A stretch of DNA of 64,000 nt from Vulcanimicrobium sp035943995 (GTDB lineage: Bacteria > Vulcanimicrobiota > Vulcanimicrobiia > Vulcanimicrobiales > Vulcanimicrobiaceae). A program made the position numbers and the translations under genes. Positions 43,009 to 52,461 of this stretch are shown piece by piece (position 1 is the first letter of the stretch; each line of letters starts with the position of its first letter). The stretch is taken from contig DASZBS010000056.1 in assembly GCA_035943995.1 (NCBI GenBank), forward strand, positions 8,265 through 72,264. Direction: 5' to 3'. Below the pieces are notes generated by a model. It saw only the letters and a program-made list of their open reading frames with translations. It was not told where the DNA came from and searched no databases.

Positions 43009-43872
43009 ATGGAACCCAACGGCCGCGTGGCGATCCGCAAGATGTACAAGCTCTACATCAACGGTGCGTTCGCGCGCAGCGAGTCGGGGCGCAGCGACCA
43101 GATCGACGGCGAGAACGTGGCGCACGCCTCGCGCAAGGACGTGCGCGACGCCGTCGTGGCCGCCCGCACGGCATTCGAGAAATGGGCCGGCCAGTCGCCG
43201 GCGCTGCGCGGGCTGGTGCTTTACCGGCTGGCCGAGATGATGGAGGCCCGCAAAGCCGAGCTCGCCGCCCAGCTCGTCGCCGGCGGCACCGCCGACGACG
43301 CCGAGGCCGGGCGCGAGGTCACGGCCGCGATCGACCGGACCGTGTGGTACGCGGGCTGGTGCGACAAATATCTGGCGCTGGCGTCGACGCGCAATCCGGT
43401 CGGCGGCCCGCACTTCAACTTCTCCACCCCCGAGCCGACCGGAATCGTCGCCTTGCTGGCGCCCGACGAGCCCGCGCTGCTGGGCCTCGTGACCGCGGTG
43501 CTCCCGGCGCTGGTGAGCGGCAACGCGGTCGTCGTCGTGGCGGGCGAGCGCGATCCGCGCACCGCCGTCGTCTTCGCGGAATGCCTCGCGACGAGCGACC
43601 TCCCCGCCGGCGCGTGCAACGTGCTCACGGGCACGCGCGCGGAGCTCGCGCCCGTGCTCGCAGGCCACATGGACGTCAACGCGCTGGGCGCGTTCGGTCT
43701 GGACGCGGCGATCGAGAAAAAACTGGGCGAGCTCGCCGCCGAGAACGTCAAGCGCACCCACTTCGAAGACGCGCCGCCCCGCGCCGCGTGGTTCGCTGGC
43801 GGCTACGACGAGCTGCAGCGCGTGCTCGCGTTCACCGAGCTCAAGACGATCTGGCATCCCGCGAAGATCTGA
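43009..43872 (+). CDS. Aldehyde dehydrogenase-like protein lacking the catalytic domain
   Basis: This 287-residue protein matches the N-terminal coenzyme-binding part of ALDHs (KLYINGAFARSESGRSDQ, VRDAVVAARTAFEKWAG, TGIVALLAPDEPALLGL, LPAGACNVLTGTRAELA) but has no QGxxC catalytic segment. Proteins of this size form a recognisable group in actinobacteria, often beside deoC and a full ALDH. Here those partners lie at 20650 and 24425. It may be a structural subunit or a regulatory homologue; dehydrogenase activity is not expected. Confidence 0.75.
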   Translation: MEPNGRVAIRKMYKLYINGAFARSESGRSDQIDGENVAHASRKDVRDAVVAARTAFEKWAGQSPALRGLVLYRLAEMMEARKAELAAQLVAGGTADDAEAGREVTAAIDRTVWYAGWCDKYLALASTRNPVGGPHFNFSTPEPTGIVALLAPDEPALLGLVTAVLPALVSGNAVVVVAGERDPRTAVVFAECLATSDLPAGACNVLTGTRAELAPVLAGHMDVNALGAFGLDAAIEKKLGELAAENVKRTHFEDAPPRAAWFAGGYDELQRVLAFTELKTIWHPAKI

Positions 43873-43913
43873 TTCGGTTCGGCGGGACCGCGCCCGCGGG
43901 AGTGTGAATCAGG

Positions 43914-43944
43914 GGCCTTCGACGAGCTCAGGACGAGCTCGGCC
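43914..43944 (+). repeat. Interspersed TTCGACAAGCTCAGG-type repeat, intergenic copy
   Basis: A segment with TTCGACGAGCTCAGGACGAG lies just before tRNA-Ser. It belongs to the same short repeat as the copies at 52698-52725 and 54256-54289, which are inside genes. Confidence 0.6.
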
Positions 43945-43946
43945 GC

Positions 43947-44036
43947 GGAGAGGTGGCAGAGCGGTTGAATGCACTCGCTTGGAAAGCGAGCATACGGTAA
44001 AACGTATCGGGAGTTCGAATCTCCCCCTCTCCGCCA
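43947..44036 (+). tRNA. tRNA-Ser(GGA)
   Basis: A complete class II tRNA of 90 bases including an encoded CCA. The 5' acceptor GGAGAGG pairs with CCTCTCC before G-CCA. The anticodon stem CTCGC/GCGAG holds GGA at 43981-43983 (reads UCC/UCU serine codons). The long variable arm follows and the T-loop is TTCGAAT. Confidence 0.97.
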
Positions 44037-44038
44037 AT

Positions 44039-44797
44039 CTATGCCGCGCCGGCTTTGCGTTTCACGAAGAGCCCTAGGACGGCAGCGATGGGGACCAGCA
44101 AGGCGCTGATCGTACCGCCGACCTTGAGCCAATCGTCGAGCGTGAGCGAGTCCGTCACGTTCACCTGCGCGCTCGTCTGGTACGCGATCGGGTCGACGTC
44201 GATACCGCTACCCTGGTACTTGAGCAGCAGATGCAATGCTTTGTCGCCCGCGCTCGTGCAGTCGCTGACGGTCCAGAACCACACGAACGAGTCGATCGTT
44301 TGATTCGTCGGTTTCGCCGGCGGACTAGTCAAAGGCGTCACCGTGCAATCGGTCATGGTGAGGACCGGCTCGAGCGTTCCGGAGGCCTCGTCGGCGAGGA
44401 CCGACTTATCTGCGTTGGCGGGGCCGGACTTCAGCGTGAGGATCACCGTGAGGGCGTCGCTGCGGCGCACCTTCCGCTGGAACGTCATCGCGGCATCGAC
44501 GACGCGATGTTCGACCATGAATTCGTGACCCGAACCTTCCCAGTCCGGCGCTGAATTGCGATGAAGGTTGAAGTATAGGAACGCCGCGACACTGAGAGCT
44601 GCGAACGACCCGGCGGCAATGAAGAACGTGCGACGATACACCAGCAACTCGCTTTCACGTACGGAACGTGCCGGACCAGCTACGTTCCTGGCGTCGTCTC
44701 CTTTCGGCGTTGCGTGACGGTAGACCTGCTGGGCAGACCTACCGCTCTCTGTGTCCGCTGGTCGGCGCGGTCGCCGAGGCGTTGCCTGCCCTCGCAT
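44039..44797 (-). CDS. Membrane protein of unknown function
   Basis: The 252-residue protein has one membrane segment near residues 58-76 (FFIAAGSFAALSVAAFLYF) and a second at the C-terminus (GTISALLVPIAAVLGLFV). Between them is a beta-rich extracytoplasmic domain with two cysteines (TDCTV and SDCTS). The first 50 residues are basic and low-complexity, so the true start may be later, such as the GTG at 44641. Its stop lies two bases from the tRNA end. No family recognised. Confidence 0.6.
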   Translation of the reverse strand: MRGQATPRRPRRPADTESGRSAQQVYRHATPKGDDARNVAGPARSVRESELLVYRRTFFIAAGSFAALSVAAFLYFNLHRNSAPDWEGSGHEFMVEHRVVDAAMTFQRKVRRSDALTVILTLKSGPANADKSVLADEASGTLEPVLTMTDCTVTPLTSPPAKPTNQTIDSFVWFWTVSDCTSAGDKALHLLLKYQGSGIDVDPIAYQTSAQVNVTDSLTLDDWLKVGGTISALLVPIAAVLGLFVKRKAGAA

Positions 44798-44836
44798 CTC
44801 TAACGCGGGACGGGCTTTTCGCCGAACGTACGGTCA

Positions 44837-46753
44837 GTGCAGCAACAGGGGCTTGTCCCGGCTGGGGACGTTCGGCCAGGAGGGGTTGGGCTCGGCACGG
44901 AGGCTGTCGTGGTTGCGGATGCCGGGGGCGAGCTCGAGTCGCGGCGTGATGCGCGGGTTCGTGAGGTTGCCGTGCAGACGGGTGCCGCGATCGAGCGTTT
45001 GCGTTCGGCGTCGAATCGGCTTACCGCGAATGCCATTGCGCAGACGTCGGCTATCGTCGAGATTGCTCGGACTGCGCGGGCTTCTACCGAGCGCGTTCGG
45101 GGCGCCGGGCGCACCGTTGCCGATGCGCGCGCGCGCACCACGGAAGCCGACCATCAGCTGAGCTCCGCGGGGCGCGGGATCGAAGAGCTCACGATGTCGT
45201 CGAGCGAGCTCGCGTCGGTAACGAAGAGCGCGCTCGCGTCGATCGGCGAGCTGCTCGCGCTCACCGAGAAGATCAACGGCATCGTCGACTTCGTGCGCGA
45301 GGTGTCCGAGCGTACCAATTTGCTCGCGCTCAACGCGAAGATCGAAGCGGCGCGCGCCGGCGAGCACGGCCGCGGTTTCGCCGTCGTCGCGGGCGAAGTC
45401 GGGAAGCTCGCGGCGTCGACGCGCGAAGCGACCCGCGACATGGACGAGCTGCTGCGCCAGATCGCCGCGCGCGGCGCGTCGACGAGCGCGTTCGGCGCGT
45501 CGCTCGACGACGCGGTAGCCGGCAGCGAACGCTCCGCCGGCGGTGCGCGCTCGGCGCTGGGCGCGATCTCGAGCGCGGTCGCCGACGTCGTCGCGACGTT
45601 CGCGGACGTCGAGCGGCTCGTCGACAGCGAGATCGCCGCCGCCGACCAGTACGGCTCGGCCGCCGGCTCGCTGCTGCGCAGCGTGCGCGAGCACTTCGCC
45701 GACACCGCCGAGACGCAGATGTGGACCGGCAACGTCGAGTTCCAGAGCCACGAGCTCGCCGCGCTGAACCAACGCCGCCATGCCACGGTGGTGACGACGA
45801 ACACGGTCGTGCGCACGCTGCGCGTGGGCTGCGCGGTGGCACCGGAGTCGTTGCCGGCGCGCATGCTGGGCGAATTCAAGCGCCACGTGGAGCTACTCTC
45901 GGACGCGCAGTTGCGCGTCGAGCTGGTCATCCCGTACGAGAAGCGGCAGACGCAGCTCCTGATCGACCTGCGCACCGGCGACCTCGCGCTCGGCTCGTTG
46001 AACGCATCGCTCGTCGGCAGCTTGCTGCCGGCCGCGCAGCTGTTCGAGCTTCCCTACCTGTTCCGCTCGCGCCGGCACGCGTTCGCGATGTTCGACGGCG
46101 CGTACGGCCGTGCACTCCTGGCCCGCGGCGCGAGCGTCGGCTTGACGTTCCTCGGCTTTTGCGAGAACGGCGTGCGCCACTACACCAACGACGTGCGCGA
46201 GCTGCGCGTGGCCGACGACATTCGCGACTTGCGCATGCGCACGCTCGACGGCCCGGTGTACCTCTACGTCGCCAGCGCGCTCGACGTGACGCCGTACCCG
46301 ATGCCGATCGGCAAGGTCTTCGACGCGCTGCGCGAGCGTCGCGTCGACGGCCAGGACAATCCCCTGCCGACGATCGCGAGCACGAAGTTTTACGAGCATC
46401 AGCGCTTTCTCACGCTGACCGCGCACACGTACACGCCCCAGATCCTCGTCGCGAACCCCGAGCTGCTCGCTTCGCTAGGCGACCGGCGTGCGATCGTCGA
46501 GAAGGCCGCCGAGCGCGCGATCGCGTGGCAGCGCGAGAACGCGGCGAAGTTCGACGCGGAAGCGCTCGCGCAACTACGCCGCCACATGAAGGTGACCACG
46601 CTCGACGACGCGGAGCGGCAGACGTTCGTGCGCGCTACCGCGCCGGTGTACGAGCGCGCCGCCGACTTGGTCGGCGAGTCCGAGCTTGCGGCGATCCGCA
46701 ACGCCGCGAACGCCGCGGGCACGGGCATGACGGGCACGTCCAGCTGGACCTAG
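44837..46753 (+). CDS. Cytoplasmic methyl-accepting chemotaxis domain fused to a DctP/TRAP-type binding domain
   Basis: About residues 50-310 are coiled coil with the conserved chemoreceptor tip (SERTNLLALNAKIEAARAGE, HGRGFAVVAGEVGKLA). From about 324 a DctP-like solute-binding domain begins (LRVGCAVAPESLPARML, LPYLFRSRRHAFAMFD, RMRTLDGPVYLYVAS, EAALAQLRRHMKV-type ending). No membrane helix or signal peptide is seen, so both parts should be cytosolic, whereas DctP proteins normally work outside the membrane. No che genes are in the window. Start codon GTG 44837 is uncertain. Confidence 0.75.
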   Translation: MQQQGLVPAGDVRPGGVGLGTEAVVVADAGGELESRRDARVREVAVQTGAAIERLRSASNRLTANAIAQTSAIVEIARTARASTERVRGAGRTVADARARTTEADHQLSSAGRGIEELTMSSSELASVTKSALASIGELLALTEKINGIVDFVREVSERTNLLALNAKIEAARAGEHGRGFAVVAGEVGKLAASTREATRDMDELLRQIAARGASTSAFGASLDDAVAGSERSAGGARSALGAISSAVADVVATFADVERLVDSEIAAADQYGSAAGSLLRSVREHFADTAETQMWTGNVEFQSHELAALNQRRHATVVTTNTVVRTLRVGCAVAPESLPARMLGEFKRHVELLSDAQLRVELVIPYEKRQTQLLIDLRTGDLALGSLNASLVGSLLPAAQLFELPYLFRSRRHAFAMFDGAYGRALLARGASVGLTFLGFCENGVRHYTNDVRELRVADDIRDLRMRTLDGPVYLYVASALDVTPYPMPIGKVFDALRERRVDGQDNPLPTIASTKFYEHQRFLTLTAHTYTPQILVANPELLASLGDRRAIVEKAAERAIAWQRENAAKFDAEALAQLRRHMKVTTLDDAERQTFVRATAPVYERAADLVGESELAAIRNAANAAGTGMTGTSSWT

Positions 46754-46815
46754 CGCGATTTCGGGACGAACGTACGGCTAGCGCGGCGGCACCGGTATGC
46801 GAGATGGTAGCACCG

Positions 46816-47267
46816 ATGAGATTACCGGGAAGCCTCGCGCGCGCAGCGGTCGCTGCGCTGTCCGTGTTGACCCTCGCCGCGTGCCACGGAAACGATTCGA
46901 TCGCCTGTGTCCCGCCGCCGATCTCCAGCCCGGCGCCCGTCGTCATCCCGACACTGGTCTCGCCGGCCGCCGGAGCGACCGGAGTTTCGACGGGCCCGCT
47001 GGACGTTACCATCGGCAACGCCGCGGGTGCAGAATTGCTCTACCTTCATGACCCGGCGGAAATTTTGTCGGCTCGACCAATTTCCGCCAGGCAAATCCGC
47101 CGTCCAACGACGTCCGGATCGGAACGTTCGCGCAGCTCGCGTCCCAGACCACGTATCAGGTCTATGCGAACGTGATCGTGTTCAGCACGACCTTCAACCC
47201 GTGCGGAATCAACCCCGCTCTCTCGGCTTCGGAACCCCGGCTGCTCGGCAGCTTCACGACACGCTGA
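46816..47267 (+). pseudogene. Lipoprotein with Ig-like domain, single-base frameshift
   Basis: ATG 46816 opens a lipoprotein leader (AVAALSVLTLAAC lipobox) and an Ig-like start (LVSPAAGATGVSTGPLDVTI, GNAAGAELLYL). At about 47050 the frame breaks; the rest of the domain continues in another frame (GGNFVGSTNFRQANPPSNDV, QTTYQVYANVIVF) to a TGA at 47265-47267. One missing C in the run after cat-ga explains it. Restored, the protein would have about 150 residues. Confidence 0.7.
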
Positions 47268-47276
47268 GCGCCGGGC

Positions 47277-48407
47277 TCAGCGCCGCAGTAACGGCAGCAC
47301 GCGCGCCGCGGGCAAGTTGAAGTAGGTCACGCCCGCGCGGCCGGTGACGTCGTGCGCGCTGAACAGCGCGTCGTCGATCGCCGCCTCGGTCGCGTCGGCC
47401 GTTGCGGCGAACAGCGCGTCGACGCGGTCGTCGTCGCTCTCGAGGGGCGGGCCCGTGATCCCGCCGGCGCGCGGATAGACGTGCGTCGTCGAGAACGCGA
47501 TGAAGAGGTCGCCGCTCGACACGTGCGACGTCGCGCCGGTGCGCGCGAGCCCGAGCCCCGCGCGTTTGGCGATGTCGTGCAAACGGTTGTGGTCGAGCGG
47601 CGCATCGGTCGCGACGACGATGATGATGCTGCCGTCGGCTGCGCGCCCGCGTTCCGGCGCGACGTAGCCCGCCGTTCGCGGATAGATCGGCAGCAGCTCC
47701 TTCGCAAAGGCACGTCCCACGGGCACGCCATCGATGCGCAATTCTGCGCGCGACCCGGTGTTCGCGTTGACGAGCACGCCGACGGTGTAGCCGCCCAGCG
47801 CCTTCGGCAGGACGCGCGACGCCGAACCGATCCCGGCTGCGAACCCGAACGCGCGCATCCCGGTTCCCGCGCCGACGTTCCCGCGCGCGAAGTCACCCGG
47901 CTTCGCGGCGTCCAGCATCGCGACGACGTCTTCTGCGTGCACGTGGCGGCCTTGGATGTCGTTGATGCCTTGGTCGTCGCACTCGGCGACCACCGGCAGC
48001 GGCACGTCCTCGCGCACCCCGATCTGCGGGTGCTTGCCGATCAGCCACGACACGACGCCGTCGTCGACCCGGCCGACGTTCAGCGTGTTCGTCAGCACGA
48101 TCGGCACTTCGAGGAAGCCGGACTGGTTCACCCAGTGTGCGCCCGTCATCTCGCCGTTCCCGTTGAGGTCGAACGTCGCGGCGGCGACGCGCTGGTTCCA
48201 CACGTCGTCGCCGGCGATGATCCCCGTCGCTCCGGTCCGCACGCTCGTCCCTTCGACCTTCGTCACGTGCCCGACGCGCACGCCGGCCACGTCGGTGATG
48301 CCGTCCACGGCGCCCGGTGAGAACGTGCCGATCGGTACCGGCGTGCGCGCGGCGGCCGGAACGCCGCAGCAGACGAGCGCCGCGATCAGCGCGAGAACGT
48401 GTCGCAT
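47277..48407 (-). CDS. P1-family (DmpA/S58) peptidase with signal peptide
   Basis: The 376-residue protein has a leader (VLALIAALVCCGVPAAA) and the hallmark segments of the P1/DmpA aminopeptidase family: ITDVAGVRVGHVTKVEG, RTGATGIIAGDD, VGAGTGMRAFGFAAGIGSAS, VGVLVNANTGSRAELRIDG and SIIIVVATDAPLDHNRL. These self-processing hydrolases cleave D-amino acid or beta-peptide substrates. It lies 53 bases after the aor gene in the same direction. Confidence 0.88.
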   Translation of the reverse strand: MRHVLALIAALVCCGVPAAARTPVPIGTFSPGAVDGITDVAGVRVGHVTKVEGTSVRTGATGIIAGDDVWNQRVAAATFDLNGNGEMTGAHWVNQSGFLEVPIVLTNTLNVGRVDDGVVSWLIGKHPQIGVREDVPLPVVAECDDQGINDIQGRHVHAEDVVAMLDAAKPGDFARGNVGAGTGMRAFGFAAGIGSASRVLPKALGGYTVGVLVNANTGSRAELRIDGVPVGRAFAKELLPIYPRTAGYVAPERGRAADGSIIIVVATDAPLDHNRLHDIAKRAGLGLARTGATSHVSSGDLFIAFSTTHVYPRAGGITGPPLESDDDRVDALFAATADATEAAIDDALFSAHDVTGRAGVTYFNLPAARVLPLLRR

Positions 48408-48460
48408 CGGCACGACGTTTGCCGCCGCAAGCGGCGTCTCCGCTCGCGAGGTGACGAACG

Positions 48461-50248
48461 CTATCCGACGGCGACGGGCGCGCTCGCATCGCGCCGCTGC
48501 GACTCGTACGCCGTGCGCAGCGATTCGAGCCGTTCCGGTTCGATACGGCGGCCGGCGTTCGGCCCGTTCGCGATCGCTTCGGCGAAGAGGCGTTCGGGGA
48601 GCGTATCGTCGTCCGGCGTCCAGCCGAGCCGCGCGTTGATCGTGCGCTTGCGCTGCCACGTGCGCTGCGCGGCCGCGCGCAGGCCGGCGGCGTCGAGCGG
48701 GATGCCGCTGACCGCGCTCCACAGCGCCGCGGCTTCCGTGTCGAAGTCCTCGAAGCAGTCGCGCACGAACTTGCACAGCACTAGGCTGTCCCATGCGATC
48801 GCGCGGTCCTCGGCTTCGATCGCGTCGCGCGCGCGCGCGCCGTCGCTCGGATCGGCGGACGGATCGCGCAGATCCTTGTCGTACGTCGCCGCGCGGTTGT
48901 GGCAGGCGCCGCGCGTGCACGTCGCGAGGCCGAGCGCGTACGTGGGCAGCGCGCGCGGCTCGTAGCCGGGCAGCTCCAGACCCTTGCAGTGCATCGCGAA
49001 GCGCGCAGCGCCGCCGCCGATTCGCGCGGCGGCCGCCCGCACGCCGCCGGCGAGGACATCCCCCAAGCCGCGCCGTGCTGCGATCGCCTCGATCGCCGGC
49101 AGCAGCACCGCTGCGTTGCCGAAGCGCAGTTCCGTGCCGAACGCGTCGCTCGCGACCAGGCCGTGCTGCGCGCACTCCATCGCGAACGCGATCGCCGAGC
49201 CGGTCGAGATCGTGTCGAGGCCGAGCGCGTCGCAGCGCGCGATCGCGTCGAGCACGGCGTCGAGGTCGTCGACGCCGCAGTTCGGGCCGAACGCCCACAC
49301 CGACTCGTACTCGCTGGCGGCAGCGGTGCGCCGGTCGCGGTCCTTGCGCACGTAGAGGTGCTCGCACTGCACCGGACAGCCCGCGCAACCCGCGCGCAGC
49401 TCGAGATACGTGCCGGTCGATTCGCGCGCGCGCTCCGGCGTGACGTTCTCCGCGCCCGCGAACGTCGCGGCGGTGAAGTTGCGCGTCGGCAGCTGACCCA
49501 TGCGCTGCAGCACGCGCAGGTTCGCGCTCGTGCCGAGCACGCGGTACTTCGCCGTCTTCGGCCCCAGCGCGCGCTCGCGCAACGTCGCCGACAGCCGCGC
49601 CGTGGCCGCCGGATCCGCGATGCCCACCTCGCCGCGCCCGCGCAGCGCGACCGCCTTGAGCCGCTTCGCGCCAAACACCGCGCCGGTGCCGCCGCGCCCC
49701 GCTTGGCGGCCGTCGTTCTCGACCGCCGCGTAGCGCACGCCGCGCTCGCCCGCGACGCCGATCGCGCACACGCGCAGCGAACGGTCGCCGTACGACTCGC
49801 GCAGCGCCTTCGTCGTCTCGCGCGCGGACAGGCCCGCGAGCGCCGACGCGTCTTCGAAGCGCACGGCGTCGCCGTCGATCGCGAGCGTCGTCCACGCGTC
49901 CGCGGTGCCGGTGATGACGATCGCCGCCAGACCGCAGCGCCGCAGCACCGCGGAGAAATGGCTCGACGACAGGCCCTCGTTGAGCAAGCCGGTCAGCGGC
50001 GAGATCGTCGCGAGCGCGTGCTTGTTCGCGGCCGGCACCGGCGTCGATGCGAACGGCCCCGCGGCAAAGACGATCGGGTTGCTCGCGCCAAGCGGGTCGA
50101 GCGGACCGCGCACGCGCTCCTCGATCAGCCGCACCGCGAGCGCGACGCCGCCGAGCGCGTCGGCAAACACGTCGTCGCCCAGCGCGCTGCGGCGCGCGGT
50201 GCGCGCGGAGAGGTCGATCTCGAGCAGCTCGCGCGGGCCGGCGTACAT
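48461..50248 (-). CDS. aor: Aldehyde:ferredoxin oxidoreductase, tungsten/molybdenum AOR family
   Basis: The 595-residue protein has the AOR family layout. The [4Fe-4S] cysteines are at 288, 291 and 295 (GCAGCPVQC) with the fourth at 492 (LVLCKFVRDC). Pterin-binding stretches include ASNPIVFAAGPF and GGTGAVFGAKRLKAV. It would oxidise aldehydes to acids with ferredoxin. It is preceded by moaD, a moeA fusion and moeA, exactly the cofactor genes needed. AOR is usually found in anaerobes and some facultative soil bacteria. Confidence 0.9.
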   Translation of the reverse strand: MYAGPRELLEIDLSARTARRSALGDDVFADALGGVALAVRLIEERVRGPLDPLGASNPIVFAAGPFASTPVPAANKHALATISPLTGLLNEGLSSSHFSAVLRRCGLAAIVITGTADAWTTLAIDGDAVRFEDASALAGLSARETTKALRESYGDRSLRVCAIGVAGERGVRYAAVENDGRQAGRGGTGAVFGAKRLKAVALRGRGEVGIADPAATARLSATLRERALGPKTAKYRVLGTSANLRVLQRMGQLPTRNFTAATFAGAENVTPERARESTGTYLELRAGCAGCPVQCEHLYVRKDRDRRTAAASEYESVWAFGPNCGVDDLDAVLDAIARCDALGLDTISTGSAIAFAMECAQHGLVASDAFGTELRFGNAAVLLPAIEAIAARRGLGDVLAGGVRAAAARIGGGAARFAMHCKGLELPGYEPRALPTYALGLATCTRGACHNRAATYDKDLRDPSADPSDGARARDAIEAEDRAIAWDSLVLCKFVRDCFEDFDTEAAALWSAVSGIPLDAAGLRAAAQRTWQRKRTINARLGWTPDDDTLPERLFAEAIANGPNAGRRIEPERLESLRTAYESQRRDASAPVAVG

Positions 50249-50518
50249 CTATCCGCCGCTCGCGAGGAACAGGATGCAGGGGCGGTCTGCGTCTCCGAAC
50301 GTCTCGCCGTCGCGCAGCGCGCGGCGGCCGTCGAGCAGCAGCAGATTCGGTTCGACGAGCGCGTCGGACGCCGGCGCGATGACGTCGGGGATCAGCGCCG
50401 GCACCGCGTCGCCGAGCGCGCGCAGGAAGTCGCGCAGCGCGACCGGCTCGTCGAGCGCGAGCTCGACGTACGACACGCCCGCGAGCGCGCGCGCCATCCC
50501 GAACAGCTCAACCTTCAT
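50249..50518 (-). CDS. moaD: MoaD/ThiS-family sulfur carrier
   Basis: The 89-residue ubiquitin-like protein starts VELFGMARALAGVSYVELAL and ends in SGG, the C-terminal diglycine that is adenylated and thiocarboxylated. It donates sulfur to molybdopterin. It overlaps the preceding moeA-fusion stop (ATGA) and its stop adjoins the aor start, so it is translationally tied to both. Confidence 0.88.
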   Translation of the reverse strand: MKVELFGMARALAGVSYVELALDEPVALRDFLRALGDAVPALIPDVIAPASDALVEPNLLLLDGRRALRDGETFGDADRPCILFLASGG

Positions 50519-52461
50519 ATCGAAGCCACCGGCTCGGCGTCCACGATGCGGACGTCGCCCGCGTGCGCGCAATCGTAACCGCCGAGCGCCTCGACCTCCG
50601 CGCGGAACGCCGGCTCGCGCAAGATCGCGATCAGCCGCGCGATGCGCGCCTCGCCGAGCGAGCGTTCGGGCAATGCGAGGTCGTACGGCTCCCACGCGAC
50701 CGAGATGAAATCGAGGTCGAACGCGCGCGCCGCGGCGCGAATCGCCAGCCCCGCGTCCGCGTTGCCGTTCGCGACGAGTTGCGCGACCGCGAGGTGCGAG
50801 AACTCCATCCGGTCGTAGCCCACGATCGCATTCGGCGCGATTCCGGCCCGCGCCAGCAGCACGTCGAGCAGGATGCGCGTGCCGGCATCGGATTGGCGGT
50901 TGACGTAGCGGGCGCGCGTTCGCACGACGTCCGCGAGCGACGCGATGCCCAGCGGGTTGCCGCGCGCGAGAACCAACCCTTGCTCGCGCTCCGCGAGCCG
51001 CACCAGCGCGACCGGTTCGCGAGGTCCGTAGCGGCGCACCGCGACGTCGTTGTACGCGGACGTCTCGGGATCGAGAACATGCGTGCCGGCGAGGTGCGCG
51101 GAGCGCTCGCGCAGCGCAACGAGGCCTGCGATGCTGCCGACGTGCGCCGACACGAGCTCGACCCCGTCGGCGGCGAGGCGGCCGGCGAGCAGGTCGAGCG
51201 CGACGTCGTGGCTGCCGACGGCGAGCAGCGTGCGCTCGATCTGCGCGAGCGGGCGCAGCGCGCGCGCGGCGACGCGGCTTCCGGCGCGCGCGCCTTCGCT
51301 GAAGCGCGGGATCGTGACCAGCACGTTGGCGCGCGAGAGCGACGTGATCACGCCGGCGCCGCGGCGCAGCGGCGTCGCGACGAGCCTACCGTCGACGCGC
51401 GCCGCGACCGCGCGCACGTACTCGTCTTCACCCAACGGCGAGAACAGCTTGCGCGTGAGCTCGACCTCGATCTCGCGCGGCTCGGGCGCGTCGCGGTGCC
51501 CAAGCCGTTCCAAGAGCGGTCGCAGGAACAGGTCGGCGCAAATCGCAGCGCTCACCGGATAGCCGGGGATGCCGAGCAGCGGAACAGCCGCGTCGCGCGC
51601 GACCGCGAGCACGAGCGGATGCCCCGGCCGGATCGCGACACCGTGCACGACGACGTCGCCGAACGTCGCGAACACGCGCGCGGTGTAGTCGTCGCGCCCC
51701 GCCGACGAACCGGCGTTGACGACGACGACGTCGGCCGCGGCGATCGCATCGCGCACCGCCGCCACGAGCGCTTCTTCTTCATCCGGCACGCGCAGCGCGA
51801 GCGCGACCTCACCGCCGTACGAGCGCACGCACGCGCGCAGCAGTACACCGTTCGAGTCGACGGTGGCGCCCGGAATGGGCGCGTCGGTCGTCACGTCGAC
51901 CAGCTCGTCACCCGTCGTGATCACCGCGACGCGCGGCCGGCGCACCACCTCGACCGCCGCGACGCCGGCGGTCGCGCACGCCGCGAGGTCGGCGACACCG
52001 AGCCGCCGTAGCGCGGGGACGACGACCTCGCTTGCCACCACGTCCTCGCCGATGGCGCGCACGTGCTGGAACGGCGCAGCGGCCGCGCGCACCGCGACGC
52101 GTTCGTTCGCGTGCGGTTCGACCTGCTCGATCGGGATCACCGCGTCGAAACCGTCCGGCAGCGGGTCGCCGGTATCGACGACGACCGCGTCGGTGCCGAC
52201 TACGAGCTCGACGGGTGCCGTCTCAAGAGCGCCCGCCGTGCGCGCCGCGACGACGGCGATCCCGTCCATCGCGCACGCATGATAATGCGGCGACGACAAC
52301 CGCGCAATCACCGGTCGCGCGGTAACGCGATCCAGCGCGTCGTCGAGCACCAGCGTCTCGGTGGCGTCGTTGCGCAGGCCCGCCGCGGCGAGCGCGCCGT
52401 CGAAACGTTCGCGCGCGCGTTCGAGCGGAACGTCGTGCAGGAAGACGGTTCGTTCGCTCAC
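50515..52461 (-). CDS. moeA: MoeA molybdopterin molybdenumtransferase fused to a periplasmic-binding-like domain (PBP)
   Basis: Residues 1-400 are MoeA-like (VDTGDPLPDGFDAVIPIEQV, GDELVDVTTDAPIPGATVDS, NAGSSAGRDDYTARV, GVAIRPGHPL, GIPGYPVSAAI). From about 430 a PBP_like domain follows (GSHDVALDLLAGRLAADG, RGNPLGIASLADVV, NRQSDAGTRILLDVLLARAG, DAGLAIRAAARAFDLDFISV). Start is GTG 52461, overlapping the moeA stop (GTGA). The C-terminal domain may sense molybdate or tungstate and select the metal. Confidence 0.88.
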   Translation of the reverse strand: MSERTVFLHDVPLERARERFDGALAAAGLRNDATETLVLDDALDRVTARPVIARLSSPHYHACAMDGIAVVAARTAGALETAPVELVVGTDAVVVDTGDPLPDGFDAVIPIEQVEPHANERVAVRAAAAPFQHVRAIGEDVVASEVVVPALRRLGVADLAACATAGVAAVEVVRRPRVAVITTGDELVDVTTDAPIPGATVDSNGVLLRACVRSYGGEVALALRVPDEEEALVAAVRDAIAAADVVVVNAGSSAGRDDYTARVFATFGDVVVHGVAIRPGHPLVLAVARDAAVPLLGIPGYPVSAAICADLFLRPLLERLGHRDAPEPREIEVELTRKLFSPLGEDEYVRAVAARVDGRLVATPLRRGAGVITSLSRANVLVTIPRFSEGARAGSRVAARALRPLAQIERTLLAVGSHDVALDLLAGRLAADGVELVSAHVGSIAGLVALRERSAHLAGTHVLDPETSAYNDVAVRRYGPREPVALVRLAEREQGLVLARGNPLGIASLADVVRTRARYVNRQSDAGTRILLDVLLARAGIAPNAIVGYDRMEFSHLAVAQLVANGNADAGLAIRAAARAFDLDFISVAWEPYDLALPERSLGEARIARLIAILREPAFRAEVEALGGYDCAHAGDVRIVDAEPVASI

